The notes under the pieces are model-generated. The model saw nothing but the letters and a program-made list of their open reading frames with translations, was not told the origin of the DNA and did not search any database. A stretch of 64,000 nt of DNA, from NCBI RefSeq assembly GCF_021648825.1, contig NZ_JAKJHS010000008.1:124001-188000 (forward strand). Reading direction: 5' to 3'. Positions 26,061 through 35,687 of the stretch are shown one piece after another. The stretch comes from Rhizobium halophilum (lineage in GTDB: Bacteria; Pseudomonadota; Alphaproteobacteria; Rhizobiales; Rhizobiaceae). Position numbers and translations under genes: made by a program. Every line of letters starts with the position of its first letter. The first letter of the stretch is position 1.

Positions 26061-26597
26061 CTATTCCGTCTCCGGGGCCGACAGATGATTGGCAACGGAA
26101 GCCTTGAGCCGGCCAATGTTCATCCAAAGAGACTGGACCACTTCATCTCCGGTGTCCTCCAGTAGCTCTCGAAGCCACTCTTCGTGCGCGGCGGCCATCG
26201 TGAGGAAGCGGTCGACGCCAGCGGGAGTGAGTTGCGCCACCGTAACGCGACGATCCTTGTCCGGCGTAACCCGCCTGATCAATCCGTCCGCCTCCAGGCG
26301 CTCGACAAGGCCAGTAACATTCCCGTTGGTGACCATTGTGCGTTTTGATAGCTCACCGAGCCGCAGCCCGTCTTCCTCTCGATAAAGCTGCGCCATCAGG
26401 TCGAATTGAGGAAGCGTTGCCCCGAACTCGGATCTGAGCCGTCGCCGAATCTCGTTGGTGATCAACCGGGTCGTGGAAAGCATACGTAGCCAAAGCCTGG
26501 TCTCCGGCTTGTTGCGACCGTTCGGGCCGTGCACAATCATCTCCAGATCCGCGCTGGCTGCTTCGTTGTCCACCATGTCCTCGGTCGTCCTCTCCAT
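26061..26597 (-). CDS. MarR-family transcriptional regulator of the anthranilate-CoA cluster
   Basis: 178 residues from the ATG at 26597; in-frame ATGs at 26678 and 26576 are alternatives. The winged helix-turn-helix is complete: LPQFDLMAQLYREEDGLRLG, LSKRTMVTNGNVTGLVERLEADGLI and the wing RRVTPDKDRRVTVAQLTPAG. It diverges from the monooxygenase/reductase gene at 26744, and the region between holds the palindrome agtttaaact. MarR proteins of aromatic-CoA pathways are typically repressors released by the aryl-CoA thioester, and that is the likely role here. Confidence 0.9.
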   Translation of the reverse strand: MERTTEDMVDNEAASADLEMIVHGPNGRNKPETRLWLRMLSTTRLITNEIRRRLRSEFGATLPQFDLMAQLYREEDGLRLGELSKRTMVTNGNVTGLVERLEADGLIRRVTPDKDRRVTVAQLTPAGVDRFLTMAAAHEEWLRELLEDTGDEVVQSLWMNIGRLKASVANHLSAPETE

Positions 26598-26695
26598 CGA
26601 TCGACTGTTACGAAGCGCCCTTCCGAATGTCAAAGGCGGCAGGTGTATCGGCGTCCCCCTCATAAACGGCTTGACCATCTAGCGGCGCCCCATAT

Positions 26696-26711
26696 AGTTT
26701 AAACTTAAAAT
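26696..26711. promoter_or_regulatory. Candidate MarR operator upstream of the anthranilate-CoA operon
   Basis: Perfect 10-bp palindrome agtttaaact (26696-26705) running into aaacttaaaat (26701-26711), in an AT-rich pocket between the divergent MarR and monooxygenase genes. The same 11-mer aaacttaaaat occurs, in the same orientation relative to the gene, ahead of the 2-aminobenzoate-CoA ligase gene (40657-40667 on the opposite strand). Confidence 0.55.
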
Positions 26712-26743
26712 AAAAGAATGGAAACATCAGGAGGAACAGCTTC

Positions 26744-29056
26744 ATGCGCATCGTCTGCATCGGCGGCGGCCCGGCGGGGCTCTATTTCGCGCTCCTGATG
26801 AAGAAGCAGAACCCTGCGCACGAGATTTCGGTCGTCGAGCGCAATCGCCCCTACGACACGTTCGGCTGGGGCGTCGTCTTTTCCGATGCGACCATGGAGG
26901 CGATGCGCGCTTGGGATCCGGAGAGTGCGGCCGAGATCGAGGACGCCTTCAACCACTGGGACGATATCGAGGTCTGGTTCAAGGGTACCCGCCAGCGTAC
27001 CTCCGGCCACGGCTTTGTCGGCATTGGCCGCAAGAAGCTTCTCAACATCCTGCAACGCCGTTGCGAGGCGCTCGGAGTTGAACTGGTTTTCGAGACGGAT
27101 GTCGCGAGCGACCTCGACTATGCGGATGCGGATCTCGTCATCGCCTCGGACGGCTTCAATTCGAAGATCCGCAACCGGTATCAGGAGGTTTTCGAACCCG
27201 ACCTCGTGACACGGCCGAACCGCTACATCTGGCTCGGCACCAATAAGCTCTACGATGCCTTCACCTTCGATTTCCGCAAGACGGATCACGGCTGGTTCCA
27301 GGCGCACATCTACAAGTTCGACGACAAGACTTCGACCTTCATCGTCGAGACCACCGAGGATGCCTACGAAAAGCACGGTCTCGGCCAGATGGACCAGCAG
27401 GGTTCGATCGACTTCTGCCAAAACCTCTTTTCCGAGGTACTGGACGGCGCCGAACTGATGACCAATGCCCGCCACCTGCGGGGTTCCGCGTGGTTGAACT
27501 TCAACCGCCTGATCTGCGGCAAGTGGAGCCATTTCAATGGTCACTCGCACGTCGTGCTGATGGGCGACGCCGCCCATACCGCCCACTTCGCCATCGGCTC
27601 GGGCACGAAACTCGCCATCGATGACGCGATCGAGCTCACGAACCAGTTCAACAGGCACGGCCATGCGAAGGAGCAGATCCCGGCGGTTCTGGAGGACTAC
27701 GAGGAAATCCGCCGCGTCGACGTCGCCCGCATACAGAATGCCGCCCGTAACGCGATGGAATGGTTCGAGGTCGTCGGCAGGCGCTATGCCGATACGCTGC
27801 CGCCCGAACAGTTCATGTATTCTATGCTGACCCGGTCGCAGCGCATCAGCCATGAGAACCTGCGGCTGCGCGACAAGGCGTGGCTCGAGGGCTACGAGCG
27901 CTGGTTCGCCGGTCAGGCAGGTGTCGAACCGTCAGCCGAAGGCCGGGTGCCGCCTCCGATGTTCACGCCTTATACGATGCGCAGGGTGACGCTGAAGAAC
28001 CGCATCGTCATGTCGCCGATGGCGATGTACTCGGCCAAGGACGGCCTGCTCGACGATTTCCATCTCGTGCATCTGGGCGCCCGCGCGCTCGGCGGCGCAG
28101 CACTCGTCTTCGGCGAAATGACCTGCGTGTCGCCGGACGCCCGAATCACCCCCGGCTGCCTCGGCCTGTGGAACGAGAAGCAGGCGGAGGGTTGGAAGCG
28201 ATTTGTGGATTTCGTCCATGGCAACAGCACCGCGAAGGTGGGCATCCAGCTTGGCCATGCCGGGCGGAAGGGTGCCACGAATCTGGCATGGGAAGGGATC
28301 GACCAGCCGCTTCAGACGGGCGACTGGCCGCTGATCTCCGCCTCCGCCCTGCCCTACCTGAAGAACAGCCAGGTTCCGAAAGCGATGGACCGCGCGGACA
28401 TGGATCGGGTGAAGACCGATTTTGTGCGCGCCACCGAGCTTGCCGTGACCGCCGGCGCCGATTGGCTGGAGCTTCACTGCGCGCACGGCTACCTGCTCTC
28501 GAGCTTCCTGTCGCCGCTGACCAACCGTCGAACCGACGAATATGGCGGCAGCCACGAGAACCGCGCCCGCTACCCGCTGGAGATCTTCAATGCCATTCGC
28601 GCCGTCTGGCCTGAGGATAAGCCAATCTCGGTGCGTCTCTCCTGCCACGACTGGTTCGAGGGCGGCAATACGCCAGACGACGCGGCGATCTTCGCGCAGA
28701 TGTTCAAGGACGCCGGCGCCGACATGATCGACTGCTCGTCCGGCCAGGTCTGGAAGGAAGAAAAGCCGGTCTACGGCCGCCTTTTCCAGACGCCGTTCTC
28801 CGACAAGATCCGCAACGAGGTTGGCATCCCCACCATTGCCGTCGGGGCAATTTCCGAGGCGGACCACGCCAATTCGGTGATCGCCGCGGGCCGCGCCGAT
28901 CTCTGCGCTGTCGCCCGTCCGCATCTCGCCGATCCGGCCTGGGTGCTGCACGAGGCAGCGCGCATCGGGCTCACCGACATCGCCTGGCCGAAGCAGTACT
29001 ATTCCGGCAAGCAGCAATACGAGACCAATCTGGCGCGTGCCGCAGCAACGAAGTGA
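26744..29056 (+). CDS. Bifunctional 2-aminobenzoyl-CoA monooxygenase/reductase (salicylyl-CoA 5-hydroxylase family)
   Basis: 770 residues, two fused flavoenzymes. The N-terminal ~390 residues are a PHBH-like FAD monooxygenase: [16 protein letters not shown] at the dinucleotide fold and [20 protein letters not shown] as the second FAD motif. From ~405 an Old Yellow Enzyme domain follows: [20 protein letters not shown], the His pair in [20 protein letters not shown] and the [27 protein letters not shown]-phosphate region. This fusion is the 2-aminobenzoyl-CoA monooxygenase/reductase known from Azoarcus evansii, which hydroxylates C5 and reduces the ring to 2-amino-5-oxocyclohex-1-ene-carboxyl-CoA. 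The same family is often labelled salicylyl-CoA 5-hydroxylase. The anthranilate-type ligase and RidA favour aminobenzoyl-CoA. Strong ribosome site 'aggaggaacagcttc'. Confidence 0.92.
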   Translation: MRIVCIGGGPAGLYFALLMKKQNPAHEISVVERNRPYDTFGWGVVFSDATMEAMRAWDPESAAEIEDAFNHWDDIEVWFKGTRQRTSGHGFVGIGRKKLLNILQRRCEALGVELVFETDVASDLDYADADLVIASDGFNSKIRNRYQEVFEPDLVTRPNRYIWLGTNKLYDAFTFDFRKTDHGWFQAHIYKFDDKTSTFIVETTEDAYEKHGLGQMDQQGSIDFCQNLFSEVLDGAELMTNARHLRGSAWLNFNRLICGKWSHFNGHSHVVLMGDAAHTAHFAIGSGTKLAIDDAIELTNQFNRHGHAKEQIPAVLEDYEEIRRVDVARIQNAARNAMEWFEVVGRRYADTLPPEQFMYSMLTRSQRISHENLRLRDKAWLEGYERWFAGQAGVEPSAEGRVPPPMFTPYTMRRVTLKNRIVMSPMAMYSAKDGLLDDFHLVHLGARALGGAALVFGEMTCVSPDARITPGCLGLWNEKQAEGWKRFVDFVHGNSTAKVGIQLGHAGRKGATNLAWEGIDQPLQTGDWPLISASALPYLKNSQVPKAMDRADMDRVKTDFVRATELAVTAGADWLELHCAHGYLLSSFLSPLTNRRTDEYGGSHENRARYPLEIFNAIRAVWPEDKPISVRLSCHDWFEGGNTPDDAAIFAQMFKDAGADMIDCSSGQVWKEEKPVYGRLFQTPFSDKIRNEVGIPTIAVGAISEADHANSVIAAGRADLCAVARPHLADPAWVLHEAARIGLTDIAWPKQYYSGKQQYETNLARAAATK

Positions 29057-29066
29057 GGATCGGCTG

Positions 29067-29858
29067 ATGGATGCAGCGCGCAAGCTGGACGGGCGTCATG
29101 CGCTGGTGACAGGTGCCGGCAGCGGCATCGGTGCTGCCATCGCCACGGCACTGGTCGAGGCCGGTGCGAGGGTCACCCTGGCCGGACGCCGCGCAGAACC
29201 GCTGAAGGCGCTCGCCGAACGACTTGGCGTTTCGCAGGTTCACGTGGCTCATGGCTTCGACGTCACAAGCGAGACGGCTGTTGCGGGGGGCATGAAGACC
29301 GCCCGCGCCGCATTTGGCCCCTTGGACATCCTCATAAACAATGCCGGCGAGGCGCCCAGCGCTCCATTCGAGAAGACCTCGCTGGACATGTGGAACCACG
29401 TCCTGGCGGTCGATCTGACTGGAGCCTTCCTCGTCACGCAGGCTGCCCTTCCAGACCTGAAGTCGCGCGGCGACGGTGCCCGTATCATCAACATCGCCTC
29501 CACCGCCGGCCTCACCGGCTATGCCTATGTTTCGGCCTATACGGCGGCAAAGCATGGCGTCATCGGCCTGACGCGCTCATTGGCGCTGGAACTCGCGAAG
29601 ACAGGCATCACCGTCAACGCGGTCTGCCCCGGCTTTACGGATACGCCGCTGATCGCGCAGGCGATCGAAACGATCGTCGCGAAGACCGGCCGCAGCCAGG
29701 AAGACGCGATGAAGGAATTCACGAAAAGCAATCCGCAGGGACGGCTGATCCGGCCGGAAGAAGTCGCAGACGCCGTTCTGTGGCTGGCATCGCCCGCTGC
29801 GGCTTCAATCAACGGCCAGGCGATCGCGATCGCCGGCGGGGAGGTATTGGCGGGATGA
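29067..29858 (+). CDS. SDR-family 3-hydroxyacyl-CoA-type dehydrogenase
   Basis: 263 residues from the ATG at 29067. Classical [11 protein letters not shown] (15-22), [12 protein letters not shown], the catalytic [21 protein letters not shown] (Ser, Tyr and Lys) and [13 protein letters not shown]. It is 10 bp after the monooxygenase/reductase and overlaps the enoyl-CoA hydratase by 4 bp. In the aminobenzoyl-CoA route it could oxidise or reduce the ring ketone/alcohol of the dearomatised CoA ester, before or after ring cleavage; the exact step is inference from gene order. Confidence 0.9.
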   Translation: MDAARKLDGRHALVTGAGSGIGAAIATALVEAGARVTLAGRRAEPLKALAERLGVSQVHVAHGFDVTSETAVAGGMKTARAAFGPLDILINNAGEAPSAPFEKTSLDMWNHVLAVDLTGAFLVTQAALPDLKSRGDGARIINIASTAGLTGYAYVSAYTAAKHGVIGLTRSLALELAKTGITVNAVCPGFTDTPLIAQAIETIVAKTGRSQEDAMKEFTKSNPQGRLIRPEEVADAVLWLASPAAASINGQAIAIAGGEVLAG

Positions 29859-30700
29859 GCACGGTTTCAATGGCAGGGCACCTGCGCCCGTTCAAGGATT
29901 ATCAGGCGCAGCATTTCCTCTGGGAGGTCAGCGCCGATGGGCGGGTCGCCACGATCCGGCTGAACCGGCCAGAGCGTAAGAACCCGCTTACATTTGAAAG
30001 CTATGCGGAGCTGCGAGACCTGTTCCGCGACCTTGCCTATGCGTCGGACGTCCGGGCCGTGGTCCTGACCGGAGCCGGCGGCAATTTCTCGTCCGGCGGT
30101 GACGTGTTCGAGATCATCGAACCACTGACGCAGATGGCGATGCCGGACCTCCTCGCCTTTACCCGGATGACCGGCGATCTGGTCAAGGCAATGAAGAAGT
30201 GCCCGCAGCCGATCATCGCGGCGGTGGACGGCATCTGCGCCGGCGCCGGCGCCATCCTGGCGATGGCCTCCGACCTGCGGCTTGCGACACCCGAGGCGAA
30301 GACGGCGTTCCTCTTTACCCGCGTGGGCCTTGCCGGAGCCGACATGGGCGCCTGTGGTATCCTGCCGCGCATCATCGGCCAGGGCCGTGCCGCGGAACTC
30401 CTCTTTACCGGCCGCGCCATGAGCGCCTCGGAAGGCCATGCCTGGGGCTTCTACAACGCGCTCCACGCGGCGGACAACGTCGAGGCCGAAGCACTGAAGC
30501 TGGCGCAGTCGCTGGCGGACGGGCCATGGTTCGCCCACACGATGACGAAGACCATGCTGAACCAGGAATGGGCCATGGGCATCGACGAGATGATCGAGTC
30601 GGAGGCGCAGGCGCAAGCCGTCTGCATGGCGACCAAGGATTTCCGCCGCGCCCTCGAAGCCTTTGCTGATAAGCGCAAGCCCGTCTTCGAGGGGAACTGA
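29855..30700 (+). CDS. Enoyl-CoA hydratase/isomerase (crotonase) family protein
   Basis: 281 residues. The oxyanion-hole loops are [17 protein letters not shown] and [20 protein letters not shown]; the catalytic-loop region is [22 protein letters not shown]. There is a rather long N-terminal lead before the core ([20 protein letters not shown]). It should hydrate or hydrolytically open a cyclic enoyl- or oxo-acyl-CoA intermediate. In benzoyl-CoA-type routes a crotonase homologue opens the ring, so this is a good candidate for that step here. It overlaps the SDR gene by 4 bp and sits 1 bp before the acyl-CoA dehydrogenase. Confidence 0.9.
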   Translation: MSTVSMAGHLRPFKDYQAQHFLWEVSADGRVATIRLNRPERKNPLTFESYAELRDLFRDLAYASDVRAVVLTGAGGNFSSGGDVFEIIEPLTQMAMPDLLAFTRMTGDLVKAMKKCPQPIIAAVDGICAGAGAILAMASDLRLATPEAKTAFLFTRVGLAGADMGACGILPRIIGQGRAAELLFTGRAMSASEGHAWGFYNALHAADNVEAEALKLAQSLADGPWFAHTMTKTMLNQEWAMGIDEMIESEAQAQAVCMATKDFRRALEAFADKRKPVFEGN

Positions 30701-30701
30701 C

Positions 30702-31901
30702 ATGGCGGCACCGACCCGGCTAACCGGTCCGACCCGCGAGCATCTCGACTGGCCCTTCTTCGACGACAGCCACCGTACGCTGGCGGCACGGCTCGACGCC
30801 TATACTGCATCGGGTGCGCTTTCCGCCATCGACCATGCCGACACCGATCGCGCCTGCCGCAACCTCGTTCGCTCGCTCGGAGAGGCCGGGCTACTGGATG
30901 CGGCGACCGGCGCCGGTGGAACGCGCGCGATCGATTCCCGCGAAGCCTGCCTCACCCGCGAAACGCTTGCCTGGCATGACGGCCTCGCCGATTTCGCCTT
31001 CGCCATGCAGGGTCTCGGCACCGGCGCGATCGCGCTTTCCGTAACGGAGGAACTGCGTAGCACCGTGCTGCCGAAAGCGCAGAGCGGCGAATGGATCGCC
31101 GCCTTCGCGCTCTCCGAGAAGGACGCAGGCTCCGATGTCGCTGCCATGGCCTGCGCAGCGAACCGCGACGGCGATCACTATGTCCTCGACGGCGAGAAGA
31201 CTTGGATCTCCAATGGCGGCATTGCCGACGTCTACACCGTCTTCGCTCGTACGGGCGAAGCGCCCGGAACCCGCGGCATCTCGGCATTTATCGTCTATGC
31301 CGATGATCCCGGCTTCTCGATCGCCGAACGAATTGACGTGATTGCGCCGCATCCGCTGGCGACCATCCGCTTCGAGAACTGCCGCATCCCCGCTGATAGG
31401 CTGCTCGGCAGTCCCGGCGAGGGTTTCAAGATCGCCATGCGCACGCTCGACATCTTCCGCGCATCAGTTGCCGCAGCCGCGGTCGGCTTCGCCCGCCGGG
31501 CCCTGAACGAGGCGCTTGTCCATGCGACGGCCCGTCCGATGTTCGGCAACCGCCTTTCCGACCTTCAGCTGACCCAGGCTGCATTCGGCGACATGGCGGC
31601 GCAGATCGATGCCGCGGCTCTCCTGACCTATCGAGCCGCCTGGCGCCGCGACGTCCAGGCCCTGCCGACCACCAAGGAAGCAGCCATGGCGAAGATGGTC
31701 GCGACGGAGAACGCCCAGCAGGTGATCGACCGCGCCGTGCAGATGTTCGGCGGACGGGGCGTGAAGAGCGGCGAGATCGTCGAGAGCCTTTATCGCGAAA
31801 TCCGTGCGCTGCGGATCTACGAGGGCGCAACCGAAGTCCAGAAACTCATCATCGCGCGCGAACTCCTGAAAAGCGCGCCTCCGGAGAAGACGCATGCATG
31901 A
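30702..31901 (+). CDS. Acyl-CoA dehydrogenase family protein
   Basis: 399 residues from the ATG at 30702. FAD-binding acyl-CoA dehydrogenase fold: [18 protein letters not shown] (FAD/substrate strand), [40 protein letters not shown] and the C-terminal [35 protein letters not shown] with the usual catalytic-base region. It would introduce a 2,3-double bond (or work in the reverse sense) in a ring-derived acyl-CoA. It overlaps the RidA gene by 8 bp. Confidence 0.9.
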   Translation: MAAPTRLTGPTREHLDWPFFDDSHRTLAARLDAYTASGALSAIDHADTDRACRNLVRSLGEAGLLDAATGAGGTRAIDSREACLTRETLAWHDGLADFAFAMQGLGTGAIALSVTEELRSTVLPKAQSGEWIAAFALSEKDAGSDVAAMACAANRDGDHYVLDGEKTWISNGGIADVYTVFARTGEAPGTRGISAFIVYADDPGFSIAERIDVIAPHPLATIRFENCRIPADRLLGSPGEGFKIAMRTLDIFRASVAAAAVGFARRALNEALVHATARPMFGNRLSDLQLTQAAFGDMAAQIDAAALLTYRAAWRRDVQALPTTKEAAMAKMVATENAQQVIDRAVQMFGGRGVKSGEIVESLYREIRALRIYEGATEVQKLIIARELLKSAPPEKTHA

Positions 31902-32289
31902 CATTCTTCAGCCCGAGGGTTGGGCGAAGCCGATCGGCTATTCCAACGGCGTGGCGGCACGCGGCCGGCAAGTCTATGTCGGCGGCCAGATCGGCTGGAA
32001 CGGCCAGTGCCAGTTCGAGACGGACGATTTCGTCGAGCAGGTCCGCCAGACGCTGAAGAACGTCGTTGCAGTCCTCGCCGCCGGCGGTGCGGGCCCCGAG
32101 CACGTGACGACCATGACCTGGTACTTCACTGACAAGGCGGAGTATCTCGCCAACCTGAAGGGGATCGGGCAGGCCTATCGCGAAATCATGGGCAAGAACT
32201 TCCCTGCCATGGCCGCCATGCAGGTGACGGCCCTCATCGAGGACCGCGCCAAGATCGAGATCCAGGCCATCGCCGTCGTTCCGGAGTAA
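31894..32289 (+). CDS. RidA-family (YjgF/UK114) enamine/imine deaminase-like protein
   Basis: 131 residues. RidA fold visible in [46 protein letters not shown] and the C-terminal [26 protein letters not shown]. Canonical RidA has an Arg in the 'PAR' position that grips the alpha-carboxylate of 2-iminoacids; here that position is Met106 (PAM). It belongs therefore to a Rid subgroup with another substrate. The monooxygenase/reductase product is a cyclic enamine CoA thioester without a free carboxylate, so hydrolytic deamination of that enamine is an attractive role. Embedded in the operon with an 8-bp overlap upstream and 4 bp before the next start. Confidence 0.88.
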   Translation: MHDILQPEGWAKPIGYSNGVAARGRQVYVGGQIGWNGQCQFETDDFVEQVRQTLKNVVAVLAAGGAGPEHVTTMTWYFTDKAEYLANLKGIGQAYREIMGKNFPAMAAMQVTALIEDRAKIEIQAIAVVPE

Positions 32290-32293
32290 GCCA

Positions 32294-34270
32294 GTGGAAG
32301 CCGCCGCGATCCCTTTCTCCGAAACTGTACGCGGCGAGATCCAGGGCGATGTTCTCGTCGTCATCATTGACAATCCGCCGGTCAATGCGCTCTCTGCCGA
32401 TGTCCGCTCTGGCCTCGTGGCGGCACTGGACCGTGCCGGTGGTGACGCCGGCATCATTGGGCTCGTCATAACCGGAGCCGGGAAAACCTTCATTGGCGGC
32501 GCCGACATCCGTGAATTCGGACAGCCGCCGGCGGAGCCGAACCTGCCGACGGTCCTAGAGCGGATCGAACATTCTGCGAAACCAACCGTCGCGGCCATCA
32601 ACGGCGCAGCCCTCGGAGGCGGCCTGGAGGTCGCGCTCGGCTGCCACTACAGGGTGGCGTCTTCGGCTGCGCAGATGGGGCTCCCCGAAGTGAAGCTCGG
32701 CATCGTGCCGGGTGCGGGCGGTACCCAGCGCCTGCCCCGGCTGATCGGCATCCCTGCGTCAATCGACCTGATCGGCAGCGGCCGCAGCGTGAAGGCGAAG
32801 GAAGCGCACGAACTCGGCCTGATCGATGAAATCGCGGATGCCGGCCTGCAGGAGGCAGCCCTTGCGGCCGTTCGGCGAAATACCGGCCAAGACCCGCGCC
32901 GGACCGGCCAATTGGCGGTTCGGGCCACCGACAGCGCCGCCGTCGAAAAGGCGAAGACGAGGATCCTTGCCAAGGCACGCGGGCAACAGGCCCCCGCCCA
33001 AGCCATCCGCCTCGTGGAAGCGGCCGCGCGGCCGCTCGCCGAAGGCTTGGCCGACGAGCGGGCCACTTTCCTCAAGCTCCGCGAGAGCAGCGAGGCCGCC
33101 GCATTGCGCCATGTCTTCTTTGCGGAACGGCAGGCATCGAAGGTGGAGGATCTGGAGGGTGTTTCCCCTCGCCCTGTCGAGACGATCGGCATCGCCGGCC
33201 TCGGCCTTATGGGAAGCGGCATCGCAGTGGCTGCACTCGCTGCAGGTTGCCGGGTGATCGGACTTGACCGCGACGATGAGGCAGCGGCCAGGGGTCGCGA
33301 ACGCATCCTCGGACTTCTGCAGAAGAACCTCTCGGCTGGACGGATCGATCAGACGGCCTTCGACGCGCAGGAAAGCCGCCTCTCAGTCACGGCAACCGAT
33401 GCCGATCTTGCTCCCTGCGATCTCGTGATCGAGGCGGTGTTCGACGATCTCGACGTCAAGATCGACCTCTTCCGCCGCCTGGACAAGGTCATTCGGCCGG
33501 ATGCCATCCTCGCCACCAACACCAGCTACCTGAACCCTGACGAGATCGCCGCTGCCACGGCCCACCCGGAGCGCGTGCTCGGCCTGCACTTCTTCTCGCC
33601 GGCGCATGTCATGCGGTTGCTGGAGGTCGTGCGCTGCGCCCGCACGGCGCCCGACGTCCTGGCGACCGGGCTTGCGGTGGCGAAGAAACTCCGAAAACTC
33701 GCAATCGTCACCGGGGTCACCGAAGGCTTCATCGGCAACAGTATCTTCTCCGCCTATCGGCGCGAAGCCGAGTTCTTACTGGAGGACGGCGCCCTGCCGC
33801 ACGAGATCGACGCGGCGCTGGAAGAGTATGGGTTCCCGATGGGTCTCTTCGCCGTCTACGATATGGCGGGACTGGAGATCGCCTGGGCGCGACGCAAGCG
33901 ACAGGCAGCAACGCGCGATCCGTTAGAGCGCTACGTCGAGATTGCGGACCGGCTCTGCGAAGCCGGCCGGCTTGGCCAGAAAATCGGACGCGGCTGGTAT
34001 GCCTATCCCGAGGGGAAGCGACAGGTCGACCCTGTGGTTACCGACATCATCGCGCAGTGTCGTGCGAAAAAGGGCATCACGCCCCGCAGCTTCATCGCCA
34101 GCGAGATTATCGACCGCCTGCTCGTCGCCATGGCGGAAGAAGGCAAAAAGCTCATCGAGGAAGGCATTGCCGCTCGCGAGAGCGACATCGATCTCGTGAT
34201 GATCAACGGGTACGGCTTTCCGGCCCACAAGGGCGGGCCCATGTTCGCCGCTACTCAGACGCCGAGATAA
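32294..34270 (+). CDS. FadJ-like enoyl-CoA hydratase/3-hydroxyacyl-CoA dehydrogenase fusion, C terminus clipped
   Basis: 658 residues from a GTG start. Domain order: crotonase (1-~190; GAGKTFIGGADIREFGQPP and AAINGAALGGGLEVALGCHY), linker, NAD-binding 3-hydroxyacyl-CoA dehydrogenase (from ~300; GIAGLGLMGSGIAVAALAAG, then PERVLGLHFFSPAHVMRLLE), and two C-terminal dehydrogenase domains. It performs hydration and oxidation in beta-oxidation of the opened ring product. The last domain normally runs some 40-50 residues past INGYGFPAHKGGPMF; here it ends five residues after that in ATQTPR, and the stop codon lies inside the 3' end of the convergent livF gene. This looks like a rearrangement or deletion junction. 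It may still be active. Confidence 0.88.
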   Translation: MEAAAIPFSETVRGEIQGDVLVVIIDNPPVNALSADVRSGLVAALDRAGGDAGIIGLVITGAGKTFIGGADIREFGQPPAEPNLPTVLERIEHSAKPTVAAINGAALGGGLEVALGCHYRVASSAAQMGLPEVKLGIVPGAGGTQRLPRLIGIPASIDLIGSGRSVKAKEAHELGLIDEIADAGLQEAALAAVRRNTGQDPRRTGQLAVRATDSAAVEKAKTRILAKARGQQAPAQAIRLVEAAARPLAEGLADERATFLKLRESSEAAALRHVFFAERQASKVEDLEGVSPRPVETIGIAGLGLMGSGIAVAALAAGCRVIGLDRDDEAAARGRERILGLLQKNLSAGRIDQTAFDAQESRLSVTATDADLAPCDLVIEAVFDDLDVKIDLFRRLDKVIRPDAILATNTSYLNPDEIAAATAHPERVLGLHFFSPAHVMRLLEVVRCARTAPDVLATGLAVAKKLRKLAIVTGVTEGFIGNSIFSAYRREAEFLLEDGALPHEIDAALEEYGFPMGLFAVYDMAGLEIAWARRKRQAATRDPLERYVEIADRLCEAGRLGQKIGRGWYAYPEGKRQVDPVVTDIIAQCRAKKGITPRSFIASEIIDRLLVAMAEEGKKLIEEGIAARESDIDLVMINGYGFPAHKGGPMFAATQTPR

Positions 34271-34938
34271 CGGTCCTGCAGGTCGGCGGACAGTTCCGCC
34301 GGCGTTCCATGCCAGGCGCTCCGTCCGTTTTCCAGAATGACGCAGCGGTCGGCGACCGGCAGCAGTTCCGACAGCGTCTTGTCGACAACCAGGATGGAGA
34401 GCCCCTCGGCCTTCAGCTTGCGGATTGCTGCCCAGATGTCCTGCCGGATCACGGGTGCCAGGCCTTCGGTCGCCTCGTCGAGGATCAGCAGGCGCGGATT
34501 GGTCATCAGCGCACGGCCGATTGCCAGCATCTGCTGCTCCCCGCCAGAGAGCGACCGTGCCATCTGCGCGTGACGCTCGGCAAGGCGGGGGAAAAGGTCA
34601 TTGACGCGCTCCAGGCTCCACGCGCCGGGCCGTGCGGCCGCAATCAGGTTTTCATGTACCGTGAGGTTTGGAAAGCACCGCCGCCCCTCCGGCACCAGCC
34701 CGATGCCGAGCTTGGCGACGCGATGCGACGGCTTGCCCTTGAGGTCAGTCCCCGCAAGCCGGACGGATCCGGCACGTGGCGGGTTGAGGTTGCAGATCGC
34801 CCGGATGGTCGTCGTCTTGCCCATGCCATTGCGACCCATGAGAGCGACGGCCTGCCCTTCCTCGACCGCCAGATCGACCCCGAACAGCGCTTGGCTTGCG
34901 CCATACGAGGCTTCTATCTTGGAAACATCGAGCAGCAT
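34255..34938 (-). CDS. Liv-type ABC transporter ATPase (LivF family), operon 2
   Basis: 227 residues. Walker A MGRNGMGKTTTI, signature SLSGGEQQMLAIGRAL, Walker B LLILDEATEGLAP. C terminus LQDRYLGV is a normal LivF end, so this gene is intact although its last 16 bp overlap the convergent fadJ-like gene. Paired with the LivG-like ATPase (stop and start share one base, TGATG). Located between two anthranilate-degradation blocks, it most likely powers uptake of anthranilate or a related aromatic acid or amino acid. Confidence 0.92.
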   Translation of the reverse strand: MLLDVSKIEASYGASQALFGVDLAVEEGQAVALMGRNGMGKTTTIRAICNLNPPRAGSVRLAGTDLKGKPSHRVAKLGIGLVPEGRRCFPNLTVHENLIAAARPGAWSLERVNDLFPRLAERHAQMARSLSGGEQQMLAIGRALMTNPRLLILDEATEGLAPVIRQDIWAAIRKLKAEGLSILVVDKTLSELLPVADRCVILENGRSAWHGTPAELSADLQDRYLGV

Positions 34939-35687
34939 CAGGCGTGGTCTCCCAGATAGGCAGTCCGGACAGCGGGGTCACGCCGGATCTCCTCAACCGT
35001 GCCGGTCGCGATGACGCGACCGTAGACCAGCACGGAAATCCGGTCCGCCAGCGCGAAAACGGCATCCATGTCGTGCTCCACGAGCAGGATCGGAGCTTCC
35101 TGCCGGAGGCTGTGGAGGAAGCCGGTCAAGGCTTTCGATCCTTCCGGTCCCATGCCGGCCATTGGCTCGTCGAGCAGGAAGGCCTTGGAACTGAGCGCCA
35201 GCGCGATGGCGATTTCCAGTTGCCGACGCTCGCCGTGCGACAGTTCGGCTGCGGGAATACGCGCCCGGTCCTGCAGGCCGACCCGCTCAAGCATCGCCAT
35301 GGAACGGTCGATCAGCGACGCGTCGCGCATCACCGGCTTGAAAAAACGGAAGCTCGATCCCTGCTGCGCCTGCACCGCCAGCATGACATTGCGCAATGCC
35401 GAGAAGTCGGGGGTCAGCGAGGATACCTGAAAGGTGCGGCCAAGCCCGAGCCGCGAGCGCTCTGCGACGCCGAGATGTCCGATATCCTTGCCGGCGAGGC
35501 GGATCGTGCCAGAATCCTGCCGCAGCGTACCGCAGATCTGGTGGATGAGCGTCGACTTGCCGGCGCCATTCGGCCCGATCAGCGCGTGGATTTCGCCGGG
35601 CTTCAGGTCGAGCGAGACATGATCCGTCGCTCTGAGTGCGCCGAAGCTCTTGACGATATCAGAGAGTTCAAGAACCGGTTCAGCCAT
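34938..35687 (-). CDS. Liv-type ABC transporter ATPase (LivG family), operon 2
   Basis: 249 residues. Walker A GPNGAGKSTLIHQI, LivG segment GLGRTFQVSSLTPDFSALRN, ABC signature in degenerate form LSHGERRQLEIAIALA, Walker B FLLDEPMAGMGPE, H-loop VEHDMDAVFAL and the C-terminal RTAYLGDHA. It overlaps the LivM gene by 8 bp and the LivF gene by one base. Membrane-attached ATPase of the second Liv importer. Confidence 0.92.
   Translation of the reverse strand: MAEPVLELSDIVKSFGALRATDHVSLDLKPGEIHALIGPNGAGKSTLIHQICGTLRQDSGTIRLAGKDIGHLGVAERSRLGLGRTFQVSSLTPDFSALRNVMLAVQAQQGSSFRFFKPVMRDASLIDRSMAMLERVGLQDRARIPAAELSHGERRQLEIAIALALSSKAFLLDEPMAGMGPEGSKALTGFLHSLRQEAPILLVEHDMDAVFALADRISVLVYGRVIATGTVEEIRRDPAVRTAYLGDHA

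Noticed and set aside
27932..29083. Minus-strand 383-codon frame opposite the monooxygenase/reductase
   Set aside because: Shadow frame; the plus strand holds a complete two-domain flavoenzyme with all motifs.
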